Both the position numbers and the translations under genes were made by a program. Positions 44,685-55,990 of a DNA stretch of 64,000 nt are shown one piece after another. Each line of letters opens with the position of its first letter. Position 1 is the first letter of the stretch. The stretch lies in contig JADCGP010000011.1 of NCBI GenBank assembly GCA_020248915.1, positions 62,001 through 126,000 on the forward strand, written 5' to 3'. The notes under the pieces were generated by a model. The model was not told where the DNA came from. It worked only from the letters and a program-made list of their open reading frames with translations, and searched no databases. The DNA is from Rubrivivax sp. (lineage in GTDB: Bacteria; Pseudomonadota; Gammaproteobacteria; Burkholderiales; Burkholderiaceae_C).

Positions 44685-46109
44685 ATGAACGCCCGCACGC
44701 TGTACGACAAGCTCTGGGACGACCACGTCGTCCACACCGAGGAGGACGGCACCGCCGTGCTCTACATCGACCGTCACCTCGTGCACGAGGTGACCAGCCC
44801 GCAGGCGTTCGAGGGGCTGCGGCTGGCGGGCCGCAAGGTCTGGCGCACCAGCAGCATCGTCGCCACCGCCGACCACAACACGCCCACCACCGGCTGGGAG
44901 CAGGGCTACGACGGCATCGCCGATCCCACCAGCAAGCAGCAGGTGGTCACGCTGGACGCCAACATCAAGGCCTTCGGCGCGGCGGCGTACTTCCCGTTCC
45001 TCGACAAGCGCCAGGGCATCGTGCACGTGATCGGGCCCGAGAACGGCGCCACGCTGCCGGGCATGACGGTGGTCTGCGGCGACAGCCACACCTCCACCCA
45101 CGGCGCCTTCGGCGCGCTGGCGCACGGCATCGGCACCAGCGAGGTCGAGCACGTGATGGCCACGCAGACGCTGCTGGCCAGGAAGGCCAGGAACATGCTG
45201 ATCAAGGTGGAGGGCACGCTCGGCCGTGGCGTCACGGCCAAGGACGTGGTGCTCGCCATCATCGGCAGGATCGGCACCGCCGGCGGCACCGGCTACACGA
45301 TCGAGTTCGCCGGCAGCGCGATCCGCTCGCTCAGCATGGAAGGGCGCATGACGGTGTGCAACATGGCCATCGAGGCCGGCGCGCGCGCCGGGCTGGTGGC
45401 CGTGGACGAGAAGACGATCGAGTACGTGCGCGGCCGGCCCTTCGCGCCGCAGGGCGTGGAGTTCGAGCAGGCGGCGGCCTTCTGGCGCACGCTGCGTTCG
45501 GACGAGGGCGCGAAGTTCGACGCGGTCGTCGAGCTCGACGCCGCGCAGATCCTGCCGCAGGTGAGCTGGGGCACGAGCCCGGAGATGGTGCTGCCCGTGG
45601 ACGGCCGTGTGCCCGACCCCGACAAGGAGAAGGACAGCGTCAAGCGCGGCGCCATCGAGCGCGCGCTGGCCTACATGGGCCTGCAGCCGAACAAGGCCAT
45701 CACCGACATCACCATCGACAACGTGTTCATCGGCTCGTGCACCAACAGCCGCATCGAGGACCTGCGCGAGGCCGCGGCCGTGGTGCGCCGCATCGGCCAG
45801 CGCGTGGCCGCCAATGTCAAGGTGGCCATGGTGGTGCCGGGCTCGGGCCAGGTGAAGGCGCAGGCCGAGCGCGAGGGCCTGCACGAGGTGTTCAAGGCCG
45901 CGGGCTTCGAGTGGCGTGAACCAGGGTGCAGCATGTGCCTCGCGATGAACGCCGACCGGCTGGAGCCCGGCGAGCGCTGCGCCAGCACCAGCAACCGCAA
46001 CTTCGAGGGTCGGCAGGGCGCGGGCGGGCGCACGCACCTCGTCAGCCCGGCGATGGCTGCGGCGGCCGCGCTGCACGGCCACTTCGTCGACGTGCGCCGC
46101 TTCGCCTGA
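44685..46109 (+). CDS. leuC: 3-isopropylmalate dehydratase large subunit
   Basis: Aconitase-family isomerase subunit for leucine synthesis, 474 residues. It carries [12 protein letters not shown] at the start, [48 protein letters not shown], and the [4Fe-4S] cysteines in [13 protein letters not shown] and GCSMCLAMN. Upstream, GACAAT (44654-44659) could be a -10 and a seven-bp hairpin (44632-44648) separates it from the Bug gene. leuD and leuB follow with short gaps. Confidence 0.97.
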   Translation: MNARTLYDKLWDDHVVHTEEDGTAVLYIDRHLVHEVTSPQAFEGLRLAGRKVWRTSSIVATADHNTPTTGWEQGYDGIADPTSKQQVVTLDANIKAFGAAAYFPFLDKRQGIVHVIGPENGATLPGMTVVCGDSHTSTHGAFGALAHGIGTSEVEHVMATQTLLARKARNMLIKVEGTLGRGVTAKDVVLAIIGRIGTAGGTGYTIEFAGSAIRSLSMEGRMTVCNMAIEAGARAGLVAVDEKTIEYVRGRPFAPQGVEFEQAAAFWRTLRSDEGAKFDAVVELDAAQILPQVSWGTSPEMVLPVDGRVPDPDKEKDSVKRGAIERALAYMGLQPNKAITDITIDNVFIGSCTNSRIEDLREAAAVVRRIGQRVAANVKVAMVVPGSGQVKAQAEREGLHEVFKAAGFEWREPGCSMCLAMNADRLEPGERCASTSNRNFEGRQGAGGRTHLVSPAMAAAAALHGHFVDVRRFA

Positions 46110-46130
46110 GCCGGACGGGGAGAACCAGAC

Positions 46131-46781
46131 ATGCAAGCCTTCACCGTCCACCAGGGCCTGGTCGCGCCGATGGACCGCGCCAACGTCGACACCGACGCCA
46201 TCATTCCGAAGCAGTTCCTGAAGTCGATCGCGCGCTCGGGCTTCGGTCCCAACCTGTTCGACGAGTGGCGCTACCTCGACAAGGGCGAGCCCGGGCAGGA
46301 CCCGGCGAGCCGCCGGCCGAACCCCGACTTCGTGCTGAACCAGCCGCGCTATGCCGGCGCCAGCGTTCTGCTCGCCCGCCAGAACTTCGGCTGCGGCTCG
46401 AGCCGCGAGCACGCGCCCTGGGCGCTGGAGCAGTACGGTTTCCGGGCGCTGATCGCGCCGAGCTTTGCCGACATCTTCTTCAATAACTGCTTCAAGAACG
46501 GGCTGCTGCCCATCGTGCTGCCCGAGCCGCAGGTGAGCCGGCTGTTCGACGAGGTGGCCGCCTTCCCGGGCTACACGCTGACGATCGACCTGCCGCAGCA
46601 GGTGGTGGTCAAGCCCGACGGCGCCGAGCTGCCGTTCGAGGTGCAGCCGTTCCGCAAGTACTGCCTGCTCAACGGCTTCGACGACATCGGCCTGACGCTG
46701 CGCCACGCCGACAAGATCCGCGCCTTCGAGGCCGAGCGGCTGGCCAGGATGCCCTGGCTGGCGAAGACCCAGCTCGGTTGA
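46131..46781 (+). CDS. leuD: 3-isopropylmalate dehydratase small subunit
   Basis: 216-residue swivel-domain partner of LeuC. Key stretches are [23 protein letters not shown] near the N-terminus, [17 protein letters not shown] (the substrate-binding GSSREHA loop), and [18 protein letters not shown]. Ribosome site ACGGGGAGAA before the ATG. It lies 21 bases after leuC and 19 before leuB, so the three are one operon. Confidence 0.97.
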   Translation: MQAFTVHQGLVAPMDRANVDTDAIIPKQFLKSIARSGFGPNLFDEWRYLDKGEPGQDPASRRPNPDFVLNQPRYAGASVLLARQNFGCGSSREHAPWALEQYGFRALIAPSFADIFFNNCFKNGLLPIVLPEPQVSRLFDEVAAFPGYTLTIDLPQQVVVKPDGAELPFEVQPFRKYCLLNGFDDIGLTLRHADKIRAFEAERLARMPWLAKTQLG

Positions 46782-46800
46782 TCACGAGAGAACGACACCC

Positions 46801-47895
<1,095 letters not shown>

Positions 47896-47926
47896 CGGCT
47901 CTCGGATCGTCTCGCCCCACCCAGGA

Positions 47927-47947
47927 CCCCGGCGACACGAGCCGGGG
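47927..47947 (+). terminator. Stem-loop after leuB, weak terminator candidate
   Basis: CCCCGGC pairs with GCCGGGG around a seven-base loop, 32 bases past the leuB stop. No U-run follows, so it may only stabilise the leuCDB mRNA end. Confidence 0.25.
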
Positions 47948-47998
47948 GCACCCAGGGGTCCGTAGTCCACGACGGAAACACGGAAAGGCAAGACTGAA

Positions 47999-49156
47999 AT
48001 GGCTCTCTCCAGCAACCCGCGCGTCGGCCTCGTCGGCTGGCGCGGCATGGTCGGCTCGGTGCTGATGCAGCGCATGGAAGCCGAAGGCGACTTCGCGCAC
48101 ATCGAGCCGGTGTTCTTCAGCACCAGCAACGCCGGCGGGCCGCTGCCGGCGTCGATCGCGAGGTTCGCGAAGAACGAGCCCCGGCTCCTTGCCGCCACCG
48201 ACCTCAAGGCGCTGGCGTCCTGCGACGTCATCATCACCTGCCAGGGCAGCGACTTCACCAAGGAAGCCTACGCGCCGCTGCGCGCCGCGGGCTGGAGGGG
48301 CTACTGGATCGACGCCGCCAAGACGCTGCGCATGCAGGACGACGCGGTGATCATCCTCGACCCGGTGAACCTGCCCGTCATCCGGAACGCGCTCGCGCGC
48401 GGCGTGCGCGACTACATCGGCGGCAACTGCACGGTGAGCTGCATGCTCATGGGCCTGGGGGCCCTCTTCAAGGCCGACCTGGTGGAGTGGATGACGGCCA
48501 CCACCTACCAGGCCGCCAGCGGGGGCGGAGCGCAGCACATGCGCGAGCTGCTCACGCAGATGGGCACGCTGGAGCGCAGCGTGAAGAGCCTGCTCGACGA
48601 CCCAGCCAGTGCCATCCTCGAGATCGACCGCCGGATCGCCGCCACGCAGCGCGGCCTGTCGGACGAAGAGACGAAGAACTTCATGGTGCCGCTGGCCGGC
48701 AGCCTGATCCCTTGGATCGACGTCGACCGCGGCGACGGCACCAGCCTCGAGGAGTGGAAGGGCGGCGCCGAGACCAACAAGATCCTCGGCCGCGGCCCGG
48801 GCTTCGCCGGCACCACGGCGGTGCCGATCGACAGCATCTGCGTGCGCGTGGGGGCGATGCGCTGCCACAGCCAGAGCCTGACGATCAAGCTGCGCCAGGA
48901 CGTGCCGCTCGCCGACCTCGAGCAGATGATCGCCGCCGACAACGAGTGGGTGCGGCTGGTGCCCAACACCCGCGAGGCGACGATCCGCGAGCTGACGCCA
49001 GTGGCCGTGACCGGCACGATGCAGATCCCGGTCGGCCGGCTGCGCAAGCTGGCGCTCGGCCCGACCTACCTCGGCGCGTTCACGATCGGCGACCAGCTGC
49101 TGTGGGGCGCGGCCGAGCCGCTGCGGCGGATGCTGCGGATCCTGCTCGAGAACTGA
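47999..49156 (+). CDS. asd: Aspartate-semialdehyde dehydrogenase
   Basis: Reduces aspartyl phosphate to the semialdehyde for lysine, threonine, methionine and cell-wall diaminopimelate. The 385-residue protein is of the Gram-negative (E. coli) type: [18 protein letters not shown] nucleotide site, [11 protein letters not shown], and the nucleophile Cys144 in [15 protein letters not shown]. Later [16 protein letters not shown] carries the catalytic histidine region. leuB-asd order is common in Burkholderiales. Its 103-base leader may hold its own promoter, not evident by eye. Confidence 0.96.
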   Translation: MALSSNPRVGLVGWRGMVGSVLMQRMEAEGDFAHIEPVFFSTSNAGGPLPASIARFAKNEPRLLAATDLKALASCDVIITCQGSDFTKEAYAPLRAAGWRGYWIDAAKTLRMQDDAVIILDPVNLPVIRNALARGVRDYIGGNCTVSCMLMGLGALFKADLVEWMTATTYQAASGGGAQHMRELLTQMGTLERSVKSLLDDPASAILEIDRRIAATQRGLSDEETKNFMVPLAGSLIPWIDVDRGDGTSLEEWKGGAETNKILGRGPGFAGTTAVPIDSICVRVGAMRCHSQSLTIKLRQDVPLADLEQMIAADNEWVRLVPNTREATIRELTPVAVTGTMQIPVGRLRKLALGPTYLGAFTIGDQLLWGAAEPLRRMLRILLEN

Positions 49157-49193
49157 GAAGCCGCGAACGAACCCGACACGCGGCAGCCGCCGC

Positions 49194-50000
49194 TCACGCC
49201 GCCGGCTTGTCGGCGCCGGCGGCGTCGGCCTGCGCGGGCGTCTTGGTGTGCTTGATGAAGAGCTGAGCGGCGACGATGCCGATCTCGTACAGGATGCACA
49301 TCGGGATCGCGAGCGCCAGCTGCGAGATGACGTCGGGGGGCGTGACGATCGCGGCGATGATGAAGCTGGCGACGATGAAGTAGCCGCGGAACTTGCGCAG
49401 CTGCTCGATCGAGACGATGCCGATGCGCGCCAGCACGATCACGGCCACCGGCACCTCGAACGCGATGCCGAACACCAGGAAGAGGGTCAGCACGAAGCCG
49501 AAGTACTGCTCGATGTCGGGCGCCGCGGTGATGGCGCTGGGTGCAAAGGCCTGGATGAACTTGCTCATCCCCGGGATGACGAGGAAGTAGCAGAAGGCCA
49601 CGCCGAGCAGGAACAGCAGCGTGCTGCTGACGACCAGCGGCAGCACCATCTTCTTCTCGTGGGAGTACAGGCCCGGCGCGACGAAGGCCCAGACCTGGTA
49701 CAGCACGTAGGGCAGCGCGAGCATCAGCGCGGCCATCAGCGTGATCTTCAGCGGCACCAGCACCGGGCTGATGACGTTGGTGGCGATCAGCGTCGCGCCC
49801 TTGGGCAGGTGGGACACCAGCGGCGCGGCCAGCAGGTCGTACAGCGCGCCCGGGCCGGGCCAGAAGGCGAGGATCGCGAACGCGACGCCGATGGCGATCA
49901 GCGCCCGCACGAGGCGGTCGCGCAGCTCGACCAGATGGCTGACGAACGGGGCCTCGGTTCCGGCCAACTCGTCCTTCGGGTCCTTGCCGTCGACGCTCAT
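49194..50000 (-). CDS. tatC: Twin-arginine translocase subunit TatC
   Basis: Core receptor of the Tat export pathway, 268 residues with six membrane helices. The family signature near the N-terminus is SHLVELRDRLVRALIAIG (glutamate and arginines for signal-peptide recognition), then PLKITLMAALMLALPYVLYQVWAFVAPGLYSHEKK and the later FGIAFEVPV with its conserved phenylalanine/glutamate. It ends the minus-strand tatABC set, 13 bases after tatB. Confidence 0.97.
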   Translation of the reverse strand: MSVDGKDPKDELAGTEAPFVSHLVELRDRLVRALIAIGVAFAILAFWPGPGALYDLLAAPLVSHLPKGATLIATNVISPVLVPLKITLMAALMLALPYVLYQVWAFVAPGLYSHEKKMVLPLVVSSTLLFLLGVAFCYFLVIPGMSKFIQAFAPSAITAAPDIEQYFGFVLTLFLVFGIAFEVPVAVIVLARIGIVSIEQLRKFRGYFIVASFIIAAIVTPPDVISQLALAIPMCILYEIGIVAAQLFIKHTKTPAQADAAGADKPAA

Positions 50001-50012
50001 CGCGCGGTGGGC

Positions 50013-50510
50013 TCAGGGCCTCGGGCCCGCGCCGGGCGGCCGGAAACGCGCGACGCGCGCTGCGCCCGACTGCACGTGGGTCCGCACGCCATGGCGCCGC
50101 TTGTACCACTGCGGCGTCGCGCCGCGCTTCAGGCGCCAGTTCTTCCGCGGGTGGCGGTACGAGGGCGGAGCGGACTCGGACGGTGCCGCGAGGCCGGGGC
50201 TGGTGGAGTCGCCGAGTCCGGCCGTGGTCGAAGACCAGTCGCTCTCGAAGGCGGCCGTGGCCTGGTTGACCTCGCTGCGCACGCTGTTCTCGACGTCGCG
50301 GGCGGCGTCCTCGAACTGCGTCTTCATCTTCTTGAGCTCGTCGAGCTCGATCGACCGGTTGACCTCCGCCTTGACGTCGGCCACGTAGCGCTGCGCCTTG
50401 CCCAGCAGATGGCCGACCGTGCGGGCGACCTTGGGCAGCTTCTCCGGGCCGATGACGATCAGTGCCACGGCGCCGATGAGCGCGAGCTTGTCGAGGCCGA
50501 AATCGATCAT
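50013..50510 (-). CDS. tatB: Twin-arginine translocase subunit TatB
   Basis: 165-residue single-span protein. N-terminal helix [30 protein letters not shown] has the conserved glutamate-free TatB start and GPEKLP hinge, followed by an amphipathic helix ([16 protein letters not shown]) and a variable charged tail. Partner of TatC in substrate binding. Gene order tatA-tatB-tatC on the minus strand. Confidence 0.95.
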   Translation of the reverse strand: MIDFGLDKLALIGAVALIVIGPEKLPKVARTVGHLLGKAQRYVADVKAEVNRSIELDELKKMKTQFEDAARDVENSVRSEVNQATAAFESDWSSTTAGLGDSTSPGLAAPSESAPPSYRHPRKNWRLKRGATPQWYKRRHGVRTHVQSGAARVARFRPPGAGPRP

Positions 50511-50571
50511 GCAGGCACCACGGGTCGTCCGGTCCGGCCGGCGGCAGTGCCGCGGCGGCCCGGCCGGCGGC

Positions 50572-50817
50572 TCAGCTCTTGGTCTTGGCCTCGACGTCGA
50601 CGGTGTTGGCGTCGTTGCGCTTGACGCCGGCCACCTGTGCCGGCGGCGTGCCGGCCTCGGCCTGGCCCTCCGCCTCGCTGCCGGCCTTCATGCCCTGCTT
50701 GAAGCCCTTGACGGCGCTGCCGAGGTCCTCGCCGATGTTGCGCAGCTTCTTGGTGCCGAAGATCAGCACGATGACCAGCAGCACGATGAGCCAGTGCCAG
50801 ATGCTGAACGAGCCCAT
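50572..50817 (-). CDS. tatA: Twin-arginine translocase subunit TatA
   Basis: 81-residue pore-forming Tat component. [20 protein letters not shown] is the membrane helix, [14 protein letters not shown] the hinge and start of the amphipathic helix, and KGFKQGM its usual continuation. A run of acidic and polar residues forms the tail. Located between the HIT-protein gene and tatB. Confidence 0.96.
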   Translation of the reverse strand: MGSFSIWHWLIVLLVIVLIFGTKKLRNIGEDLGSAVKGFKQGMKAGSEAEGQAEAGTPPAQVAGVKRNDANTVDVEAKTKS

Positions 50818-50922
50818 TTCCGACCTCCGGGATGCGTAAACCAGGGATTCTAGGTGAGGGCCGACCCCGCACGCGGCAAGGGCACGACGGCCCGGCGGGC
50901 AGTCCTTCGCGCCGCCGGACGC

Positions 50923-51270
50923 TCAGCCGCGGGCCCAGGGCCGTGGCCCGCCCATCACGTGCAGGTGCAGGTGGTACACCTCCTGCCCGCCGTCCGCGCC
51001 GGTGTTGACGACCGTGCGGAAGCCGTTGACCACCCCGAGCTGGCGCATCAGCCGCGGCGCCAGCCCCAGCATCCGGCCGAGCAGGGCCTCGTGCTCCGGG
51101 CCCACGTCGGCCAGCGTCGCGATGTGCTGCTTGGGGATCACCAGCACGTGCACCGGCGCCCAGGGATGGATGTCGTGGAAGGCGAGCAACTCGTCGTCCT
51201 CGTGGACCTTGCGGGCCGGGATCCGTCCGGCGACGATGCGGCAGAAGATGCAGTCGGGGTCGGTTTGCAT
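50923..51270 (-). CDS. hinT: HIT-family purine nucleoside phosphoramidase
   Basis: 115-residue histidine-triad hydrolase acting on AMP-lysine-type phosphoramidates. It has CIFCRIVAGRIPARKVHEDDELLAFHDIHPWAPVHVLVIPK at the N-terminal half and the triad YHLHLHVMGG at the C-terminus, with the HxHxHxx pattern. Sits in the conserved hisE - membrane protein - hinT - tatABC string of Burkholderiales. Confidence 0.95.
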   Translation of the reverse strand: MQTDPDCIFCRIVAGRIPARKVHEDDELLAFHDIHPWAPVHVLVIPKQHIATLADVGPEHEALLGRMLGLAPRLMRQLGVVNGFRTVVNTGADGGQEVYHLHLHVMGGPRPWARG

Positions 51271-51294
51271 CGGGGTCGTCCTCGGTGCGGCGGC

Positions 51295-51657
51295 TCAGGC
51301 GCCGGGCAAGGGCATCGGTCGGCGCTCGGCGTAGGACCACCAGCCCCTGGCGTAGCGGTACAGGTACCACAGCCCGATCAGCGCCCAGGCGACGTAGCCG
51401 GGAAACACGAACAGCAGCCACAGCGGCGTGGTGACCGCCAGCGCAAGCAGCGTCAGCCAGAAGCTGCGGCTCTGCCAGCGCAGGTGGCTGCGGTGCAGGG
51501 CGTCGGGCGCCTCGCCGCGCCGCGCGTAGTTGATCGCCAGCGCGACCACCGAGAACAGGCCGAGCGAGAACCAGCTCAGCAGGTGCAGCGCGTACAGCGC
51601 GTGCATCAGCCCGCGCCAGCCATCCGGCGTCGCCCGCGGCGGCAGGCCCGAGTTCAC
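51295..51657 (-). CDS. Small membrane protein, DUF4870-like
   Basis: 120-residue protein with three hydrophobic helices ([57 protein letters not shown]). The GTG at 51657 overlaps the hisE stop (GTGA), so translation is coupled. The pattern helix - [22 protein letters not shown] - helix matches the DUF4870-type proteins found at this position in related genomes. Function unknown. An internal ATG (MHALYALH) could also be the start. Confidence 0.75.
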   Translation of the reverse strand: MNSGLPPRATPDGWRGLMHALYALHLLSWFSLGLFSVVALAINYARRGEAPDALHRSHLRWQSRSFWLTLLALAVTTPLWLLFVFPGYVAWALIGLWYLYRYARGWWSYAERRPMPLPGA

Positions 51658-52010
51658 GGCGAGCCCGCGTCGCGCTGCGCCGCCTTGCGCAGCGCGAACT
51701 CGTCGAGGCCGGACAGGCCCTCGCGGCGCTCGAGTTCGGCCAGCACGTCGGCCGGCTTCAAACCGTGCAGCGACAGCGCCACCAGCCCGTGGAACCACAG
51801 GTCGGCCATTTCGGCGACGATGCGATCGCGCTGCCCGCCCTTGGCCGCCAGCACCACCTCGGTGGCCTCTTCGCCGATCTTCTTGAGGATCGCATCCTCG
51901 CCGCGCGAGAACAGTCGCGCGACATAGCTCGTCGCAGGGTCCCCGCCGGCCTCCGGGCGCCGGCTGTCGATGACGGCCGCCAGCCGCGCCAGGGTGTCGT
52001 TGCCGCCCAC
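51654..52010 (-). CDS. hisE: Phosphoribosyl-ATP diphosphatase
   Basis: Second step of histidine synthesis, hydrolysing PR-ATP to PR-AMP; 118 residues. Family pattern: [32 protein letters not shown] with the MazG-like E-E-x-x-E metal ligands, then [13 protein letters not shown] with the second acidic pair. It lies ten bases after the HisI-coding part of the preceding gene, so the HisI and HisE steps are encoded side by side but not fused to each other. Confidence 0.95.
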   Translation of the reverse strand: MGGNDTLARLAAVIDSRRPEAGGDPATSYVARLFSRGEDAILKKIGEEATEVVLAAKGGQRDRIVAEMADLWFHGLVALSLHGLKPADVLAELERREGLSGLDEFALRKAAQRDAGSP

Positions 52011-52020
52011 GCCGGGTCCT

Positions 52021-52902
52021 TCAGCGGTAGATGCGCTCGGGGTCCACCAGCACCGGCTCGACCGCGTGCCAGCTCTCGCCCTCCAGGCGCTGGAAGAAGC
52101 AGCTGTGGCGGCCGGTGTGGCAGGCCACCCCCGGCTCGTGGCCGAGCTGGGTGACCTGGAGCAGCACGACGTCGCCGTCGCAGTCTAGCCGCACCTCGTG
52201 CACCTGCTGGAAGTGCCCGGACTCCTCGCCCTTGTGCCACAGCCGGTTGCGCGATCGGCTCCAATAGACCGCCTGGCCGCGCGCGACGGTGGCCGCGAGC
52301 GCGTCGCGGTTCATCCACGCCATCATCAGCACGTCGCCAGTGCCTCGCTCCTGCGCGATCGCGGCGACGAGGCCGCGATCGTCCCAGCGCACGCGGTCCA
52401 GCCAGTCCATCGCCGCAGTGTAGTGGGCCGCGGTGCCGGCCACCCCTGGCTCGAGGTGCGTCGGGCCCGCGTGGCCGCGTTCGGCCGCGAGCCAGCGCAG
52501 CACGGGCAGCGTGCCCGGCAGCACCGGCGCCACGCGCACCGGCAGCGCCTGCCAGCTCATGTGCTGGCCCTCGCGCATCTCGAGGCCGCCCTGCCACTCG
52601 AAGACCTTCAGGAAGTGCAGCCGCACGTGGGCGTGCGGGTAGCTCACCAGCTCGACCTGCCAGGCGTGGGCGGGGCCGATGGTGATGCCGAGCTCCTCGT
52701 GCAGCTCGCGCCGCAGCGCGGCCTCGACCGTCTCTCCCGGCTCCAGCTTGCCGCCCGGGAACTCCCAGTGGCCGGCGTAGACCTTGCCGGGCGGCCGCGA
52801 CGTGAGCAGGAAGCGGCCCGCCGGGTCGACCAGCACGCCGACCGCCACGTCCAGCGGCGGGCGCGGGTCGGCCGCGCCGGCCGTCGCCGCGCCTTCAGCC
52901 AC
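52021..52902 (-). CDS. hisI: Nudix hydrolase and phosphoribosyl-AMP cyclohydrolase (HisI) in one reading frame
   Basis: A single 293-codon frame without internal stop. Residues 1-150 form a MutT-like Nudix domain: [12 protein letters not shown] continuing through the RELHEELGI end of the Nudix box (Gly51 to Ile73). Residues 165-293 form a complete HisI of 129 residues starting [11 protein letters not shown], with [29 protein letters not shown] (metal) and [13 protein letters not shown] (zinc cysteines). The linker ([16 protein letters not shown]) is short and non-conserved in appearance. TACACT six bases before the HisI ATG suggests a separate leaderless hisI mRNA, so the protein may be made as a fusion, as two products, or mainly as HisI. 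The Nudix start overlaps the DUF815 gene end by eight bases. Confidence 0.82.
   Translation of the reverse strand: MAEGAATAGAADPRPPLDVAVGVLVDPAGRFLLTSRPPGKVYAGHWEFPGGKLEPGETVEAALRRELHEELGITIGPAHAWQVELVSYPHAHVRLHFLKVFEWQGGLEMREGQHMSWQALPVRVAPVLPGTLPVLRWLAAERGHAGPTHLEPGVAGTAAHYTAAMDWLDRVRWDDRGLVAAIAQERGTGDVLMMAWMNRDALAATVARGQAVYWSRSRNRLWHKGEESGHFQQVHEVRLDCDGDVVLLQVTQLGHEPGVACHTGRHSCFFQRLEGESWHAVEPVLVDPERIYR
52417..52422 (-). promoter_or_regulatory. Candidate leaderless -10 for hisI inside the Nudix-HisI frame
   Basis: TACACT (four of six) followed by exactly six bases and the ATG of MDWLDRV. It lies within the linker-coding part of the long frame. Confidence 0.4.
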
Positions 52903-53764
52903 CCGAACGGCCCGCGAAGTCGCGCGCGAACTGCTGCGCCACGCGCCCGGAACGCGAGCCCCGCTCGAGGGCCCAGACGAGCGACTCCTTCTGCGCCGCG
53001 GCGATCCGTGGCTCGTCGATGCCGTAGGCGCGCAGCCACTGCGCGACGATGGCCAGGTACTCGTCCTGGGCGAACGGATAGAAGCTCAGCCACAGGCCGA
53101 AGCGCTCGGACAGCGACACCTTCTCCTCGACCACCTCGCCGGGGTGGACCTCGCCGTCGTCGGTGTGCCGGTAGCCGAGGTTGTCCTTCATGTACTCGGG
53201 CAGCAGGTGGCGGCGGTTGCTGGTCGCGTAGACCAGCAGGTTCTCGCCGGCCTGGGCGACGCCGCCATCGAGCACGCTCTTCAGCGCCTTGTAGCCCGGC
53301 TCGCCCTCGTCGAAGCTCAGGTCGTCGCAGAAGACGACGAAGCGTTCGGGCCGGCCGGCGACGAGGTCGATCAGGTCGGGCAGCTCGACGAGGTCGGCCT
53401 TGTCGACCTCGATCAGGCGCAGTCCGCGCGGGGCGAACTCGTTGAGCACGGCCTTGATCAGCGAGCTCTTGCCCGTGCCGCGTGCCCCGGTCAGCAGCAC
53501 GTTGTTGGCCATGCGGCCGGCGACGAACTGCTCGGTGTTGCGAACCAGGCGCTCCTTCTGGGCCTCGATCTCGATCAGCTGCCCGAGCCGGATCTTCGAG
53601 GTCTGGCGCACCGGCTCGAGCACGTGCGTGCGGCCGCGGCGGCGGAAGCGGAACGCCGCGGCCGCCTGCCAGTCGGGCGCGGCGGCGGGGCCTGGCAGAA
53701 GGTGTTCCAGCCGCCCGAGCAGCGAGTCGGCGCGCTCGAGCAGCGTATCGATCCGGGGTCTCAT
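52895..53764 (-). CDS. DUF815 family AAA-type ATPase
   Basis: 289-residue P-loop ATPase of unknown role. Start at ATG 53764, overlapping the pdeM stop (ATGA); the longer frame is shadow over pdeM. Visible: N-terminal helical part, [15 protein letters not shown], Walker [11 protein letters not shown], Walker [13 protein letters not shown], sensor-like [14 protein letters not shown], and a C-terminal helical lid ([21 protein letters not shown]). These features are typical of DUF815. Adjacent Nudix gene is a common neighbour in Burkholderiales. Confidence 0.88.
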   Translation of the reverse strand: MRPRIDTLLERADSLLGRLEHLLPGPAAAPDWQAAAAFRFRRRGRTHVLEPVRQTSKIRLGQLIEIEAQKERLVRNTEQFVAGRMANNVLLTGARGTGKSSLIKAVLNEFAPRGLRLIEVDKADLVELPDLIDLVAGRPERFVVFCDDLSFDEGEPGYKALKSVLDGGVAQAGENLLVYATSNRRHLLPEYMKDNLGYRHTDDGEVHPGEVVEEKVSLSERFGLWLSFYPFAQDEYLAIVAQWLRAYGIDEPRIAAAQKESLVWALERGSRSGRVAQQFARDFAGRSGG

Positions 53765-54465
53765 GGCGCGCAGTTTAGGGCGACCCCGGGCCGTGGCAGG
53801 CCGGCGGGGGCTGCCACCTCGCGCACCGCGTCCCCGGCGATCACGAACACGCGGTCGCCGGGGGCGCGCGGAAGCACGCGGCTGCCGGTGAACTCGCCGA
53901 AGGCGGGCAGCACGCCGACGTCGGCACCGAAGTGGAAGCACGGCAGCCGCAGCCGGCCCGGGCCGCGGCCGCCGAGGGACGCAGCCGGGTGCACGTGCCC
54001 CGCGAGCACGTAGCAGCCCGGATGCGGCTCGGGGTGGTGGCACAGCGCCAGGCCGGGCAGGCCGTCGAGCTCGAACGGTTCGTCGACGCAGCGCACGCCC
54101 CATTCCGGCGGCGGGTCGCCGGCGCGGTCGTCGTGGTTGCCGCGCACCAGCACGAGGTCGAGCGCGGCACGCCCGCGGCGCCAGCGCGCGAAGGCCTCGA
54201 GGGTACCGGCGGCGCGGCCGTGCGCCGAGTGCAGCAGGTCGCCGAGGAACACGATGCCGCGCGCTCCGCTGGCGGCCAGCGCGGCGTCGAGCCGGGCCAG
54301 CGTGCCCTGCGTCGTGGCCTCCGGGACGGGCACGCCGAGGCGGCGGAAGCTGGCCGCCTTGCCCAGATGGGCGTCGGCCACCAGCAGCATGCCGCAGGTG
54401 GGGAGGAACGCGGCACGCTCGGCCAGCAGCCGCAGCGTGCCGCCGCCCAGCGGCAGCTCGGGCAT
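53761..54465 (-). CDS. pdeM: PdeM-like metallophosphoesterase
   Basis: 234-residue calcineurin-type phosphoesterase of the ligase-associated DNA-damage-response PdeM family. Metal-site motifs in order: VADAHLGKAASFRR, FLGDLLHSAHGR, VRGNHDDRAG, LCHHPEPHPG and LAGHVHPAAS. The ATG at 54465 overlaps the slmA stop (TGATG). The partner ligase/exonuclease/helicase genes of that cluster are not in this window, so the DNA-repair role is inferred from the family only. Confidence 0.85.
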   Translation of the reverse strand: MPELPLGGGTLRLLAERAAFLPTCGMLLVADAHLGKAASFRRLGVPVPEATTQGTLARLDAALAASGARGIVFLGDLLHSAHGRAAGTLEAFARWRRGRAALDLVLVRGNHDDRAGDPPPEWGVRCVDEPFELDGLPGLALCHHPEPHPGCYVLAGHVHPAASLGGRGPGRLRLPCFHFGADVGVLPAFGEFTGSRVLPRAPGDRVFVIAGDAVREVAAPAGLPRPGVALNCAP

Positions 54466-55118
54466 CACGCGGCCAGGCGCGACAGTGCCGGCTCGAGATG
54501 CTCCGTGGGCACGCGCCGGAAGCCGCTGCGCGCGTAGCGCTGCAGCCGGCCGATCACCAGCGCCACCAGCGCCGAGGCGAGGGCCTGCGCATCGACCGTG
54601 GGCGTCGGCGAGCCGGCCGCCTCGGCCGCCGCGCGCAGGCACTGGCGCAGCTGCGACTCGACGCGCTCGAAGAACTGGTTCATCCGTGCGTTGAGCCGCT
54701 CGTGCTCGAAAACCAGTGCGTCGCCCACCATGACCCGCACCATGCCCGGGTTCTTCTCGCCGAACTGCAGCAGCACGACGGCGATCCGCCGCGCCTGCAT
54801 CGCCGGCTGGGGCTCGCGCTCGAGCAGCTGGTTGATCAGTGTGAACACGCTCGACTCGATGAACTCGATCAAGCCCTCGAACATCTGCGCCTTGCTCGCG
54901 AAGTGGCGGTACAGCGCCGCCTCGCTGACGTCGAGCCGGGCAGCGAGCGCCGCGGTCGTGATGCGTTCCGCACCGGGCTGCTCGAGCATCGAGGCCAGGG
55001 TCTGCAGGATCTGCACGCGGCGCTCGCCCGGCTTCGGGCGCTTGCGCGCGGGCGCCTCGTCGGCAGACGGCGCGGTCGCCGGACGCTCTTCGGCGGCGTG
55101 CGCAGGCAGGTCGGACAT
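54465..55118 (-). CDS. slmA: Nucleoid occlusion factor SlmA (TetR family)
   Basis: 217-residue TetR-type DNA-binding protein that blocks FtsZ ring assembly over the chromosome. The helix-turn-helix is ITTAALAARLDVSEAALYRHFASKAQMFEGLIEFIE (residues about 52-88), which is the SlmA-specific version with ALYRHF and MFEGLIEFIE. The N-terminal 35 residues are a charged, disordered extension. Ligand domain continues to the C-terminus with no break. Heads a minus-strand group slmA-pdeM-DUF815-Nudix/hisI. Confidence 0.93.
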   Translation of the reverse strand: MSDLPAHAAEERPATAPSADEAPARKRPKPGERRVQILQTLASMLEQPGAERITTAALAARLDVSEAALYRHFASKAQMFEGLIEFIESSVFTLINQLLEREPQPAMQARRIAVVLLQFGEKNPGMVRVMVGDALVFEHERLNARMNQFFERVESQLRQCLRAAAEAAGSPTPTVDAQALASALVALVIGRLQRYARSGFRRVPTEHLEPALSRLAA

Positions 55119-55282
55119 CGGGAGGCGGCGGAGGAGGGGGAATCGGCGAGGCTCTGCCGACGGCAGGCCGGGTCAGCCGGATGCGGATCATTCTGGCACG
55201 TACTTCTGGCGGCATCCGGTGCAGGTAAACACTGACTCGCAGCCGTGACGGCAGTGTGCGAGCCGGCGCCGGCGGTGCGCGC

Positions 55283-55990
55283 TCATGGCGGCGTGCGCAG
55301 CAGCTCGCGCAGCGCACGAACCCGGCGGTCGACGTAGGCCGGACGCCCGCCCCGGAGGCGCAGCGGCCGACCCGCGCGGTCGCGGCGCGGCAGCCAGCGT
55401 TGCATCCACACCGTGCCGATGCCCAGCCGGCGCGCCGACTTCTGGTGCACGAGCGTGTCCTCCACCAGCACGCAGCACTGCGGCGGCACACGGAGCCGCG
55501 CCGCCACCCAGCGCAGCATCCGCGCGTCGGGCTTGGGCCGCAGGCGGCCGAACATGTGCATCTGCTCGATGGCGATCACGCCGTCGAAGCGGTGCCGGAT
55601 GCCGAGCGTGTCGAGCACGCGCCCGGCGTAGGCGGCCGGTGCGTTGGTGAGGATGTAGCGCCGGCCGGGCAGCCGGTCGAGCGCGGCCAGGTCGGCGCGG
55701 TGCCCGCGCACCCGCTGCTCCAGGCCCGGCAGCCTGTGCGTGTGGTGCAGGAAGTGCGCCGCCTCGACGCCGTGGTGCCGCACCAGCCCGAGCAGCGTGG
55801 CACCGTAGCGCAGCCAGTAGCGGCGGCGCAGCGCATCGGACTCGGCCGCGCCCAGGCCGAGGTGCTGCTGGATGTACTCGCCGAAGGCGACGTGCAGGTG
55901 CGGCATCGACGCCGTCGCCGCGTCGTGCAGCGTGTCGTCGAGGTCGAACAGCCAGACGCGCGGGCGGCCGGGAGCGCGGTCGGTGCTCAA
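55283..55990 (-). CDS. HAD-superfamily hydrolase, pyrimidine 5'-nucleotidase type
   Basis: About 235 residues. No ATG fits; a TTG at 55990 that overlaps the argB stop is the likely start, giving [24 protein letters not shown] with the catalytic motif DLDDTL. Cap region with [17 protein letters not shown], motif II as ILTNAP, lysine in [10 protein letters not shown], and motif [19 protein letters not shown]. These match the SDT1/pyrimidine nucleotidase branch of subfamily IA, often found beside argB in Burkholderiales. The protein ends in an arginine-rich tail. Start codon is the uncertain part. Confidence 0.82.
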   Translation of the reverse strand: MSTDRAPGRPRVWLFDLDDTLHDAATASMPHLHVAFGEYIQQHLGLGAAESDALRRRYWLRYGATLLGLVRHHGVEAAHFLHHTHRLPGLEQRVRGHRADLAALDRLPGRRYILTNAPAAYAGRVLDTLGIRHRFDGVIAIEQMHMFGRLRPKPDARMLRWVAARLRVPPQCCVLVEDTLVHQKSARRLGIGTVWMQRWLPRRDRAGRPLRLRGGRPAYVDRRVRALRELLRTPP

